From: Fulvivirga ligni
Lineage (GTDB): Bacteria > Bacteroidota > Bacteroidia > Cytophagales > Cyclobacteriaceae
DNA: 64,000 nt
Direction of reading: 5' to 3'
Assembly (NCBI RefSeq): GCF_021389935.1
Contig: NZ_CP089979.1
Location: forward strand, 5,003,001 to 5,067,000
The notes beneath the pieces were generated by a model, which made no database searches, was not told the DNA's origin, and was given only the letters and a program-made list of their open reading frames with translations. A program made the translations under genes and the position numbers. Each line of letters begins with the position of its first letter. The first letter of the stretch is position 1. Below are positions 42,874 to 52,486 of this stretch, piece after piece.

Positions 42874-45717
42874 CTACCCCCTGGCACAAATATTATTATA
42901 GGCACAGAATTTACACTTTTGTTCATCATCAGTTTGGTCAAACGGCACTTCTTTATCAAATAGCTCCACCAAAAGTTTCTTAAGTTCTTCGGTGTATTCA
43001 GGCAGATAAAACTCAGCGTTTCTTACGCTACCAAATTTTCTATGTGAGAGCAGTACATCTTCTCCCAGGAAGAGTGCGTCTTTATTAAATACAGCAGGAA
43101 CCATGGTTTCTTCTGGCATCTTTTCTCTCTCATAGAGCAAAGCATAATACATGGTCTGAAAGGCCACCTTATTCTTCTTTTTTCTATCAAAAAGACTTTC
43201 TATGTCTTCGAAATTGTGCTTATCCTGACCAGTTTTGTAATCAATCAGGCGGACGTTATTATCCTTTCTGTCTAGTCTATCGATGGTGCCTCTAAGGCCT
43301 ACAACCTTCTCAGAATCAGCCAACTCCACAGGGATATTGAGCTCATACTTTTTCTCCAGGCCTATGATATCAAAGGGAGCATACTGCTCATCCAGCTTTA
43401 ATATGCTGTTCATGAAATCCTTTATAATCTCCTTAGCAATAATGTTTTTACCCTCAAAATAGAAAACACGATCCTCGCTTACTGAAAACTGTTCCCGAAA
43501 AGCTTTGACTGCCGCCCTTTCAAGCCTTAAACGGATGCTCTTAAAATCCTCTTTTCTAATGGTTACACCTGAGTTTCGTTCATCGAGATAATCTTTATAA
43601 AGCACCTCCATGGCGTAGTGAAGCACATTACCTAAAGAACGAGCATCCACATCTTCATCTATATCATCCTTTTCATAAAGATCGGCCACGTATCTATAGT
43701 AGAATCTAAGTCTACAATCTAAATAAGTGCTTAACGCAGATGGAGACAGCCTTTTATAACTATGCTCACCTCCTACCAAATACCTTTCTAAACTTTTCAG
43801 AACAGCTTCATCCTTCGGCACTGAGATCACTCTGCTTTCCTCCAGTTCGGCGTAGTTAGCTAACACTTTTTGTTGTATTGCAAAGCCTGATTCATGGATC
43901 AATTGCTGCAAAAATCGGCTCATTTCTTCACCTCCAAGGTCATTACCTTCAGTATTATAGTACATCTCTATATTACTGGCCCGCTGCAATAGCCTGTAAA
44001 AAAGATAAGCATAGATGGCATCTTGCTGATCAAAATTGGGCAGACCGTAAGCCTTTCGTAGATTATATGGTATAAAAGAATGCTTACCACCTTGCGATGG
44101 AAAGAAATCTTCATTCATTGAAAGGACAAATACATGCTCAAAATCCAGATTTCTGGTTTCCAGCACCCCCATGATTTGAAGTCCCTTGAGTGGTTCTCCT
44201 GAAAATGGAAGACGCTCAGTGCGAATGAGCTGCTTGAACAATCTACTGAAAGAAGCCAGATCAGTCTTTCTATCTGAGGTGGCAAGTACCTCAGCATATC
44301 GGTTAAGAATCTGATAAAAATGATGGATATACTCCACCTCAATGCCAGAGGCCTCTGATCCATTGTGTAAGGAAAGTAAAATATCAGAAATATAGGTCAC
44401 AAGATCATCCTGAGCAGGCCTGAAAATGGTTTTTATCAGAGGCAGGTCAACCAAATCTCCCTCCATAAGAAACACCTTGTTATCCTTTTCAATAGATTCT
44501 GCCAGCGCTTCAATATTCTCCAGGTCAAAAGGTAACACCAACGGATGTCTTAAAATGGCCAATACCGGTTTGAAACTGTAAAGCACATTGTCATCAGGAT
44601 CTTTACGGATAGTACGTTGTAAATCCAGAATATGCTCAATAAGGCTATTAATCGGTGCATACGCCAGAGGAAAACCCATGGTTACATTTATGGCACCTAT
44701 GCCATCAGGCAATGAATGGAGCAATGGAAACAATAAAGCCTCATCGGCCAGTACCACTGCAATTTTTCTCAGATCCAGATCAGGATCAGCTTCCAGAAGC
44801 TCTCCCAAACGCTGACCTACCACCTTAGCCTGCCCCACATACTGCGGCACACCTATGATCTCAATATTTTTTTCTTCTTTAAAAAACTGAGGATTCTCCG
44901 CAGGGAAGGAGGACGCGAATATATTTTTGCCTTTGTATTCCCTAAGAAAATTACCTGCTTCCTGATTTTTATCTTCTACATAATAAGCATCAAGATCCCA
45001 GATAATTTCGGCATTCTTATTTTCTATGAAGTAGCTGATTATCCTTTCCTCGGCCAGATTCAAAGCATTGAACCCACCGAAAATCACCGGACCATCGGCT
45101 TTCTTAAATTGTATACGACTCAGATTATCAGCCACATAGCGATATTGCATTCCTTCATAGGCCAAATTCTGATCTTTAAGCGTCTTCTGAAAGGTAGTGT
45201 AAACTTTAAACAACCTGTCCCACACAAACTCAAAACGCTCCTTTTGCTCAGATTTAGTTTGATCAAAGCCCTGCCAGAATTTCTGGATGATCTCCTTCTG
45301 CTCGGGCATTAGAAAATCAAAGGTGAGATCGAGCTGCTTTTGTTTGCTTAGGTTAGTATACAAATTCTCGGTGTTCACCAGATATTTATCTACATCATCA
45401 AAGTCTTTAAGCAACATTTGCCCCCAATAATAAAATCTGTCAAACCCTTCTCCTGTTTTCATCACCTTGGAGTAAACTTCAAAAAGCTGATGGGTAAGAA
45501 AAAGCTTGTCTGCCGTTTGAGTTGGAGATTGTAGCGATATAAAATCCTGAAAAGAAAGCACATTCGGAGACCATGTAGGTTTGGTTACGGCTTCGCGAAG
45601 ACTCTCCCTCAAAAACAATCCGGCCCTACGGTTAGGAAATATTACAGTGACATCAGCGAGGTGATCACCATGCTCCTGGAGAATTTTCTCCGCTATTTCC
45701 TGAATAAATTTTTTCAT
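42874..45717 (-). CDS. AddB-like PD-(D/E)XK nuclease/inactivated helicase subunit
   Basis: A 947-aa protein resembling the second subunit of the AddAB recombination nuclease. The N-terminal part is a UvrD-like helicase shell without a good Walker A: ADVTVIFPNRRAGLFLRESL replaces it. The C-terminus has the nuclease domain with LRGTIDRLDRKDNNVRLIDYKTG (Asp..Asp-Tyr-Lys). Cys668 in STYLDCRLRFYY together with Cys935, Cys938 and Cys944 (CKFCAYNNIC) match the four ligands of the AddB iron-sulphur cluster. The probable partner is the UvrD-like helicase gene at 48652-51819, but two unrelated metabolic genes lie between. Confidence 0.85.
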   Translation of the reverse strand: MKKFIQEIAEKILQEHGDHLADVTVIFPNRRAGLFLRESLREAVTKPTWSPNVLSFQDFISLQSPTQTADKLFLTHQLFEVYSKVMKTGEGFDRFYYWGQMLLKDFDDVDKYLVNTENLYTNLSKQKQLDLTFDFLMPEQKEIIQKFWQGFDQTKSEQKERFEFVWDRLFKVYTTFQKTLKDQNLAYEGMQYRYVADNLSRIQFKKADGPVIFGGFNALNLAEERIISYFIENKNAEIIWDLDAYYVEDKNQEAGNFLREYKGKNIFASSFPAENPQFFKEEKNIEIIGVPQYVGQAKVVGQRLGELLEADPDLDLRKIAVVLADEALLFPLLHSLPDGIGAINVTMGFPLAYAPINSLIEHILDLQRTIRKDPDDNVLYSFKPVLAILRHPLVLPFDLENIEALAESIEKDNKVFLMEGDLVDLPLIKTIFRPAQDDLVTYISDILLSLHNGSEASGIEVEYIHHFYQILNRYAEVLATSDRKTDLASFSRLFKQLIRTERLPFSGEPLKGLQIMGVLETRNLDFEHVFVLSMNEDFFPSQGGKHSFIPYNLRKAYGLPNFDQQDAIYAYLFYRLLQRASNIEMYYNTEGNDLGGEEMSRFLQQLIHESGFAIQQKVLANYAELEESRVISVPKDEAVLKSLERYLVGGEHSYKRLSPSALSTYLDCRLRFYYRYVADLYEKDDIDEDVDARSLGNVLHYAMEVLYKDYLDERNSGVTIRKEDFKSIRLRLERAAVKAFREQFSVSEDRVFYFEGKNIIAKEIIKDFMNSILKLDEQYAPFDIIGLEKKYELNIPVELADSEKVVGLRGTIDRLDRKDNNVRLIDYKTGQDKHNFEDIESLFDRKKKNKVAFQTMYYALLYEREKMPEETMVPAVFNKDALFLGEDVLLSHRKFGSVRNAEFYLPEYTEELKKLLVELFDKEVPFDQTDDEQKCKFCAYNNICARG

Positions 45718-45792
45718 TGGTCTCTTAATCTTTTCTCAGCGGCTCATTTGGCTATGACAACTCAAGTTTACAACCATTTTCATATAAAAGAA

Positions 45793-45836
45793 AAGATGTC
45801 TTAAGAAGCTTTGAATCAAGTACTTTAAGACATCTT
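45793..45836 (-). terminator. Terminator of the GH15/SDR transcript
   Basis: AAGATGTCTTAA and TTAAGACATCTT form a perfect 12-bp stem with a 20-nt loop; on the minus strand the stem is followed by TTCTTTTATATG. It lies 88 bp past the GH15 stop and before the AddB-like gene. Confidence 0.75.
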
Positions 45837-45923
45837 CTAAATGCTGTAACTGGTTATTACTGCAAATGTACCAAGCAATATGGAGGTAACTAACTTTTAC
45901 GGCAGTGAATGAAATGATTCACG

Positions 45924-47759
45924 CTAATCCATGTTGGTTTTATTTAATGATCTATTGATAGCGTAAGCAGCACTGATAAGCCCCAAGTGCGTAAATGCCT
46001 GTGGGAAATTACCCAACTGCTCTCCTCGAAGGCCTATTTGCTCTGCGTAAAGCCCAAGGTGATTACCATAAGAAAGCATTTTTTCAAAAAATAAACGTGC
46101 TTTTTCAAGTTCACCACCACGACATAGACATTCCACATACCAGAAAGAACACACTGAGAAAGTTCCCTCCTCAGACTCCAGTCCATCCACGTTATCACTA
46201 GTATCGTATCTGTAAACCAAAGAATCTGTAGCCAGCTTTTCTTCTATGGCCTTCATCGTAGATTGCCACTTAGGATCATAAGGACTGATGAATCTTACCA
46301 ATGGCATTAAAAGCGCAGATGCATCCAGCACCTCGGCTCCTTTGTACTGAACGAAGGCCTGCATGTCTTCATTCCAGAATTCTTCGTATACATTTTCAAA
46401 AATCTCGTCACGGATTTTTCTCCATCTCTCAAATGGATATGGGAATGAGCGTTTTTCGGCTAACCTTACACCTCTATCTAACGCCACCCAGCACATTACT
46501 CTAGAATAAAGAAATTCCTTTTCTTCAGATCTAATTTCCCAAATACCATGATCAGCCTTGTTCCAGTTATCACACACATATTCAATCTGCTTGGAGAGTG
46601 ACTTCCAAAAATCATAGGTAACAGGCTCTCCGTATTTATCATAGAGATAGATACTATCCATTAACTCACCGTAAATATCGAGCTGTAGCTGGCTGTAAGC
46701 TTCATTACCAATACGTACTGGTCTGGAATTTTTGTACCCTTCCAGGTGATTGAGCTCTTCTTCATGCAGATCTGCTTTTCCATCTACGCCATACATCAGC
46801 TGAAGCTCATGTTTATCATCCAGGTTTTTATCGAACTGCTGGCGTATCCAGTCCATGAAATGACCGGCCTCTTTGGTATAACCAAGTCTAATGAAAGCAT
46901 ACATGGTAAAGGCGGCATCTCGCACCCAGGTGAATCTATAATCCCAATTTCTCTTGCCTCCTATGTGCTCTGGCAAACCGAAAGTGGCAGCAGCCACAGG
47001 TGCTCCGAACTTATGTGAGGTAAGCAACTTCAATGTGAGCGCTGATCTGTTTACCATATCCAACCACTGGCCTTTGTAATTCGACTGGCTGATCCAGTCT
47101 TTCCAATAGTTTACGGTTTCGGTAAACAGTTCATGAATTTTTTCATTCAGGTTGCTGAAATTCTGTGATTCATCTTCCTCAGAATTGACAGCCTCCAGCA
47201 CGAAGCTAGCTGTTTGCTTTTCTTCCAGCACAAACTCAGCGGTAGCATCAGTGTCATTGATCTCCAAATCCATATCAGAAATAAGCCTGATAAATTTAGC
47301 CTGATCGCCATCTTTAAAATAAACATGGTTTTTGTTCTTCTGCGTTACAGTGCCTTTCGCCCGCGCATAATCAAAGCGGGGCTGGCAATTCATTTTGAAG
47401 GATACCTTCCCACGGATTACAGTCACCTTTCTGATCAGTTCACAGTTTTCTTCCAATGATTTTACAGGCATAAAGTCTGTAACCTCCACCATTCCCTCAT
47501 AAGCTAAAAATCTGGTTACCAGAACATTAGTATCAGGAAGATATTGCTGTTTGTAATCTACCTCCTTCAAATCTGGAATGATTTGAAAGCGGCCACCCTT
47601 GTCCTTGTCCAGAATGGAAGCAAAAATAGATGGTGAATCGAACCGTGGAAAGCACATAAAGTCGATGGAGCTATCCATGCCTACCAGTGCTATTGTGTTT
47701 TGATTTCCTATTACGCCGTAATTGGCTATAGGATTATAGTCATTATCTTTTACTTCCAT
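45924..47759 (-). CDS. GH15 family glycoside hydrolase (glucoamylase/trehalase-like)
   Basis: A 611-aa cytosolic enzyme of glycoside hydrolase family 15: N-terminal beta-sandwich domain (NYGVIGNQNTIALVGMDSSIDFMCFPRFD) and an (alpha/alpha)6 catalytic barrel. The barrel shows RNWDYRFTWVRDAAFTMYAF, the general-acid region DHGIWEIRSEEKEF near residue 420, and the general-base region LYAEQIGLRGEQLGNFPQAFTHLGLI near the C-terminus, both typical of the family. It has no signal peptide. Trehalose or maltose-like substrates are probable. A dehydrogenase gene is 9 bp upstream, so they form an operon. Confidence 0.92.
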   Translation of the reverse strand: MEVKDNDYNPIANYGVIGNQNTIALVGMDSSIDFMCFPRFDSPSIFASILDKDKGGRFQIIPDLKEVDYKQQYLPDTNVLVTRFLAYEGMVEVTDFMPVKSLEENCELIRKVTVIRGKVSFKMNCQPRFDYARAKGTVTQKNKNHVYFKDGDQAKFIRLISDMDLEINDTDATAEFVLEEKQTASFVLEAVNSEEDESQNFSNLNEKIHELFTETVNYWKDWISQSNYKGQWLDMVNRSALTLKLLTSHKFGAPVAAATFGLPEHIGGKRNWDYRFTWVRDAAFTMYAFIRLGYTKEAGHFMDWIRQQFDKNLDDKHELQLMYGVDGKADLHEEELNHLEGYKNSRPVRIGNEAYSQLQLDIYGELMDSIYLYDKYGEPVTYDFWKSLSKQIEYVCDNWNKADHGIWEIRSEEKEFLYSRVMCWVALDRGVRLAEKRSFPYPFERWRKIRDEIFENVYEEFWNEDMQAFVQYKGAEVLDASALLMPLVRFISPYDPKWQSTMKAIEEKLATDSLVYRYDTSDNVDGLESEEGTFSVCSFWYVECLCRGGELEKARLFFEKMLSYGNHLGLYAEQIGLRGEQLGNFPQAFTHLGLISAAYAINRSLNKTNMD

Positions 47760-47768
47760 ATCTTTAAT

Positions 47769-48569
47769 TTAACCATTATCACTGAAACCTGGATACAATG
47801 TCATGCCACCATCTACATAAATAGTTTGACCTTGCACATAATCAGAATCATCTGAAGCCAGCCACACAGCAGCTTTGCCAATGTCTTCTGGTTCACCAAT
47901 ACGCTGGTAAGGAATTAATTCCAATAGCTTTTCTCTGGATTCTTCATCCTTCCAGACCTCTTCGTTTATTTTAGTTTTGATAGCACCAGGACTTAGCGCA
48001 TTAACACGAATTTTATGCTTACCTAGCTCCTGAGCCAATGTTTTCACAAACATGAGTATACCTGCTTTGGATGTAGCATAGTTAATATGCCCTCCCCAGG
48101 GAATGATATCATGTACTGAGCTCATACAGATGATTTTACCAGCTGCCTTAGAGCGCTCCTCCACAATTCCCCTTCTTAAAAATTCTTTGGCTGCTTCTTT
48201 AGCACAGATGAACTGGCCATTTAAGTTGATATCTATAAGGCTCTTCCAATCATCGATTGACATATCCAGGAAAGAGGCATCTTTCTGCACCCCAGCATTG
48301 CTGACCACGATATCCACAGTGCCAAATGCTTTGATAGTCTGCTCAAACATATTGCTCACCTCTTTAGGTTTGCTGGTGTCTGCCTGAACAATGATGGATT
48401 TACCACCCACCTTTTCTATTTCTTCCTGAGTTTCCTCAGCTCCTTCTTCACTACTAAGATAATTAATACAAATGTTAGCTCCTTCTTTAGCCATTTCAAT
48501 AGCTATGCCCTGACCTATGCCTGAGCTGGAACCAGTTATTATTGCGGTTTGATTTTCTAATTTCTTCAT
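47769..48569 (-). CDS. Short-chain dehydrogenase (glucose 1-dehydrogenase-like)
   Basis: A 266-aa classical SDR enzyme: NAD(P)-binding GSSSGIGQGIA (TGxxxGxG), NNAG-type VVSNAGVQKDAS, the catalytic Ser in CMSSVHD, and YATSK (Tyr-x-x-x-Lys) near residue 165. The C-terminal QGQTIYVDGGMTLYPGF is typical of the glucose 1-dehydrogenase branch. It precedes the GH15 gene by 9 bp, suggesting that glucose freed by the hydrolase is oxidised in the same pathway; this is inference. The ATG at 48569 (MKKLENQTAIITG) is used. An in-frame ATG eight codons upstream gives a longer alternative. Confidence 0.88.
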   Translation of the reverse strand: MKKLENQTAIITGSSSGIGQGIAIEMAKEGANICINYLSSEEGAEETQEEIEKVGGKSIIVQADTSKPKEVSNMFEQTIKAFGTVDIVVSNAGVQKDASFLDMSIDDWKSLIDINLNGQFICAKEAAKEFLRRGIVEERSKAAGKIICMSSVHDIIPWGGHINYATSKAGILMFVKTLAQELGKHKIRVNALSPGAIKTKINEEVWKDEESREKLLELIPYQRIGEPEDIGKAAVWLASDDSDYVQGQTIYVDGGMTLYPGFSDNG

Positions 48570-48651
48570 GGTTTTCTTTTGATTAAAAGACATAGTTATA
48601 ATGTCTCTCCATGAAGAATTGTTAGATAAAAAGGCCTTTTTAGTTTGAGTA

Positions 48652-51600
48652 TTATAAAACTTCTACCACATCATCTTCGGCCAGGTACCATAAGAAGCCC
48701 TGTACCTTTTCATAGCCCATTTCTGAAAGTAATGTTTTGTAGTTCAGCATCTGCTGCTGATCATTCTTTTTGGGCAAACCGGTTTTATAATCGATGATAA
48801 TAGCTTCCTTATCTTTTATGACAACCCTATCCAGTCGGTACTCTGCTTCTGGCGAAATTATTGGCATTTCATTATATACTTTCCAGCCCTGATCATACCA
48901 GGCTTTTGCCTTTTGATTCGCTAAAAGCTTATTAAGAAGCGTCTCAATCTCCTGCTTTTGTTCCTGATTCAGGCCTTCTTCGTAATACAATGCTTCTAAA
49001 GCCTTATCCTTATCTTCCAGAACCTGAATCTTAGATAAAAGCTTATGTATCAGGATTCCATAGTTGATTTTCACCCTTCTTTCATCCTCTTCTGTGAACT
49101 CATTACCTGATTGTTTTACAGTGATCTTGGTTCTCCAGTCAAAATGTTGGTATGACTTTAAAGTTACGGCTGGGGAAGGTTTCTCCTCCTCTACCTCAAA
49201 CTTAAATTCTCTATTACCATACTCAAATACATTTTTTTGAACATCCCATGATTCTTTAAGTTCAAAGTTTCCATGGTCCAGGGTTTCTCCCAGTACTTTG
49301 GCAATGTTCTTTTTGTTATCCGGCGCCATAACCCACAAATTATGAGCAGCTCTCGTAAAAGCTACATAAAGCACATTCAGGTTATCCAGGTGGGCTTTTA
49401 TCTTCTCCTCGTCATAATCTTGCTGGTAAAAGGTGTTTGCTAGATCCTTTTTATACTTGAGAGGAAGGTGGCCAATATTAAACGGCTCCTTGTCTGTAGC
49501 TGTCCAGATAATCGGCGATCTCTGATGATCGATCTCCCAATCACAGAAAGGCACAATTACCGATGTATATTCAAGTCCTTTTGATTTATGGATAGTCAAT
49601 ATTCTGATGGCATCTAAATCATCAGCCACCTTAATACTTTCCTTAGAAGCCCGTTCATCCCACCATTCCAGAAATGAAAACACATCTCCTTTTTCATTCT
49701 GAGAGAACTTCAGCATCAAATCCTGAAAAGTCTGGAGGTAAGCAAACTGACCAGGGATCTTATTCACCTCAAAGATATTGATGAGGTTTTCCACCAGTTC
49801 ATAAAAAGGCAAATGAAGCAGATAGGTCCTTTGACTAAAGAATAACGCTGGCAACCACTTTTCAAATTCTCCCCTGCTCACAGACTGAAAGAGATGGCTT
49901 AATGATTCTTCAGAATTTTTAATGGCCTTTTGATACTCATATACCAGCTGAGCCTTCACCACTTTATCCTTTTGATCATGCATGTACCGTAAGGCAGAAA
50001 TCACGACTCTCACTGCCGGCGATGCTGAAAGAAATAAAGATTCATTGGAGACCACATCGTATCTATAACCTGCCTTGGCCAACCCAGATTGCTCATAATC
50101 AGACAGATAATCAGCCACATCTTTTCCTTCGCTATTTCTTCTCACCAAAATAGCGGTTTCCTTAAGCGGAACACCCTTATCCTGCAACTCTTCAATGATA
50201 GCGGGCAGCTGGCGACTTACTTTCTCCTTCCACTTGTCATCTTCTTCATCTTTATGAAAAGTGATATTTACATAACCTTGCGGATTACCTGACTTGTGGG
50301 ACGGTATGTTCTGATAAGTATCTTCATATACTTTATCCAGCACCTGCCAGGCCGGATCTTCGTCACTTCCGCCCGCCTGCATGAGCACTTTAGGTATTAG
50401 CTTAAAAAGGCTATTATTAAACTGGATTACATTAGCAGCACTACGAAAGTTAGTATCAAGTACTCTGTTATCTGTGCGGTTACTGCCAATATCATTTTCT
50501 ATTTTGCTAAGCAACAGCTCCCAGTCGCCACCGCGCCAGCGATAAATGGACTGCTTGATGTCTCCTACTACCAGGTTTTTATAACCCTGAGCCAAACTAT
50601 CATCTACCAATGGCTTAAAGCTATCCCACTGAAAACCAGAAGTATCCTGAAATTCATCTATTAGATAATGCCTGTAGAAAGATCCTACTTTCTCATATAC
50701 AAATGGTGTGTCCGCATCTTGCACCAGTTCCTTCAAAAAACGGGTGGCATCAGAAATGAGCATAACATCATTTTCCTTTTTATACTCCTGCAGTTTACGG
50801 GTAAGATCTGACAGTAAACCATATCCGTACAAGAACTTCTTGATCTGTAAGGCCGTGCTATAGGCAGCAAACTGCTTCTCATAATAAGTCACAGACTGAT
50901 TGAGAACATCTTCCAGCCCCATGGCCAAAACCGATTCGATAAGATCTCCCTTTTTAGAAGTTTTCTTGTACCAGCCTCCACTTTCAAGAGCGCTAGTCAA
51001 TCGCTTACCCGGCTCGTAGTTTTTATTTTGCTTGCAGATTTTACTGAGGTGCCCCATTGCACCACTTTTCCCATAAGAGAAATCTGTTATATCCAATCCG
51101 TTTTTCTCCAGCATGTCCAGCCCCTCACATCCTAAAGCATGCATTTTATTTTCAAAAACAGCAATTATCTCATCAACAGAAGCTTTTAACTTTTTAATCA
51201 ATGAACGATCATGACCCGCTATTTCATCTTCTATCCTCTTGAAATTTTCATTGAAAAGCTCCTTGGCGAGATCTTTAATATTCTTCCTAACGTCCCAGTT
51301 ATTACCTTCCTGAAGATTTTCACGAGCAAAGCGAATGATCCATTCTCTAATCTGCTTATTCTCTGTAACTTCCAGTAGCAGGTCATCCACTATCTGAATG
51401 AGGATAAGCTCAAAATCAAGTTCCAGGCGATAACTTCCTGCCAGCCCGAGCTCTTTGGCAAAGCTTCTAATTACTTTTTGAAAAAAGGCATCAATAGTGC
51501 TTATTGAGAAGTGAGAATAACCATGTAGAATGCCTACCAAAATAGCTCTGCATCTGAGCTGAAAAGCATTTTCATCCAGACCGCTATGCTGCATGAGCTC

Positions 51601-51819
51601 TTCCGCCATGCCATCCATCTGGCCTTCAGAAAATTCATGGAGCTTTTGAATTATACGATTTTTCATCTCTTGCATCGCCTTATTGGTAAAGGTCACAGCA
51701 AGAATGTATTTGTAATAATAGGTATTTTTAAGAGCCAGCTTCAGGTATTCCTTAGTAAGCGTGTAGGTTTTACCAGAACCGGCTGATGATCTATAAATGA
51801 TGAAATTTTCTGCAGACAT
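48652..51819 (-). CDS. UvrD/AddA-like helicase-nuclease (RecB family)
   Basis: A 1055-aa superfamily 1 helicase. Motifs in order: Walker A SSAGSGKTYTLT (residues 11-22), TNKAMQEMKNRI (motif Ia), DEFQDTSGFQW (motif II), GDIKQSIYRWRGG (motif III), LDTNFRSAANVI (motif IV), ILTIHKSKGLEYTSVIVPF (motif V) and LYVAFTRAAHNLWVM (motif VI). The C-terminus has a PD-(D/E)XK nuclease with YRLDRVVIKDKEAIIIDYKTG. It is the likely partner of the AddB-like protein at 42874-45717 in end resection and recombination. It begins 160 bp upstream of the next gene, in a separate transcription unit from the SDR gene. Confidence 0.92.
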   Translation of the reverse strand: MSAENFIIYRSSAGSGKTYTLTKEYLKLALKNTYYYKYILAVTFTNKAMQEMKNRIIQKLHEFSEGQMDGMAEELMQHSGLDENAFQLRCRAILVGILHGYSHFSISTIDAFFQKVIRSFAKELGLAGSYRLELDFELILIQIVDDLLLEVTENKQIREWIIRFARENLQEGNNWDVRKNIKDLAKELFNENFKRIEDEIAGHDRSLIKKLKASVDEIIAVFENKMHALGCEGLDMLEKNGLDITDFSYGKSGAMGHLSKICKQNKNYEPGKRLTSALESGGWYKKTSKKGDLIESVLAMGLEDVLNQSVTYYEKQFAAYSTALQIKKFLYGYGLLSDLTRKLQEYKKENDVMLISDATRFLKELVQDADTPFVYEKVGSFYRHYLIDEFQDTSGFQWDSFKPLVDDSLAQGYKNLVVGDIKQSIYRWRGGDWELLLSKIENDIGSNRTDNRVLDTNFRSAANVIQFNNSLFKLIPKVLMQAGGSDEDPAWQVLDKVYEDTYQNIPSHKSGNPQGYVNITFHKDEEDDKWKEKVSRQLPAIIEELQDKGVPLKETAILVRRNSEGKDVADYLSDYEQSGLAKAGYRYDVVSNESLFLSASPAVRVVISALRYMHDQKDKVVKAQLVYEYQKAIKNSEESLSHLFQSVSRGEFEKWLPALFFSQRTYLLHLPFYELVENLINIFEVNKIPGQFAYLQTFQDLMLKFSQNEKGDVFSFLEWWDERASKESIKVADDLDAIRILTIHKSKGLEYTSVIVPFCDWEIDHQRSPIIWTATDKEPFNIGHLPLKYKKDLANTFYQQDYDEEKIKAHLDNLNVLYVAFTRAAHNLWVMAPDNKKNIAKVLGETLDHGNFELKESWDVQKNVFEYGNREFKFEVEEEKPSPAVTLKSYQHFDWRTKITVKQSGNEFTEEDERRVKINYGILIHKLLSKIQVLEDKDKALEALYYEEGLNQEQKQEIETLLNKLLANQKAKAWYDQGWKVYNEMPIISPEAEYRLDRVVIKDKEAIIIDYKTGLPKKNDQQQMLNYKTLLSEMGYEKVQGFLWYLAEDDVVEVL

Positions 51820-51982
51820 GTAGCTGTAAAATTATGAAATAGCCACCTGAAAAGAGGTATTTACGAACATATTCCTTCTACTTAGCTATAAAACCTACAT
51901 AATGTTCAATTAAACATTAAATCTCTTTTTAATTATTAAAAAAGTAATAATTTCAGCCCTGTAACAAAACCAACATACTAGA

Positions 51983-52486
51983 ATGAAATCGAACCTATTT
52001 TTTGCAGCTATAGCGGCTTGCTTTTTACTTTTTGCATGTGGTGATGATGAGGGAAATGATCCCGGAGCCACCGTTGAAATTGATGCGCGAGAAACCTTCC
52101 ACTTAAAAATGGATGATGTAACTGCTTTCGGGCCTACATTAACCTTTGACTTAAGTGACGAGTTAAGCGGCCATTCTGATCCGGAATTCAATATCAATCA
52201 GATATACTTTGGTGTAAATAACTACACTGGACAGGCTTCTAATATTACAGTAAAGCTGCAGGTGGTAGGAAATAGTGCCACTGTAACTAGTGCCAGCCAG
52301 GTAATTGCTAATATCAATAATGATCCTTCAGGGGTTAATATCTCATTATCTGATAATTCCTTCTTCAACATCATTAACAGTGATCTGGAAGACGACAATA
52401 AAGTGCGAATCACAATTTCCGGCTCCCTAGATGCCAAGCCCTCAGAATTTGATTTAGTTGTAAGACTTAAAGGAACAGCCAAGTAG
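51983..52486 (+). CDS. Lipoprotein of unknown function
   Basis: A 167-aa lipoprotein: signal peptide ending in a lipobox (LLFACGDDEGNDPGATV, lipidated Cys19). The mature part is a beta-rich single domain without recognisable motif, enriched in Asn, Asp and Ser (NINNDPSGVNISLSDNSFFNIINSDLEDDN). Many similar surface lipoproteins occur in Bacteroidota. It ends directly against the converging stress-protein gene with no gap, and its upstream 160 bp is shared with the helicase gene, divergent. Confidence 0.78.
   Translation: MKSNLFFAAIAACFLLFACGDDEGNDPGATVEIDARETFHLKMDDVTAFGPTLTFDLSDELSGHSDPEFNINQIYFGVNNYTGQASNITVKLQVVGNSATVTSASQVIANINNDPSGVNISLSDNSFFNIINSDLEDDNKVRITISGSLDAKPSEFDLVVRLKGTAK

Noticed and set aside
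52222-52482. ORF antisense to the lipoprotein gene
   Set aside because: Composition is that of a shadow frame, and the sense frame has a clean signal peptide and lipobox.
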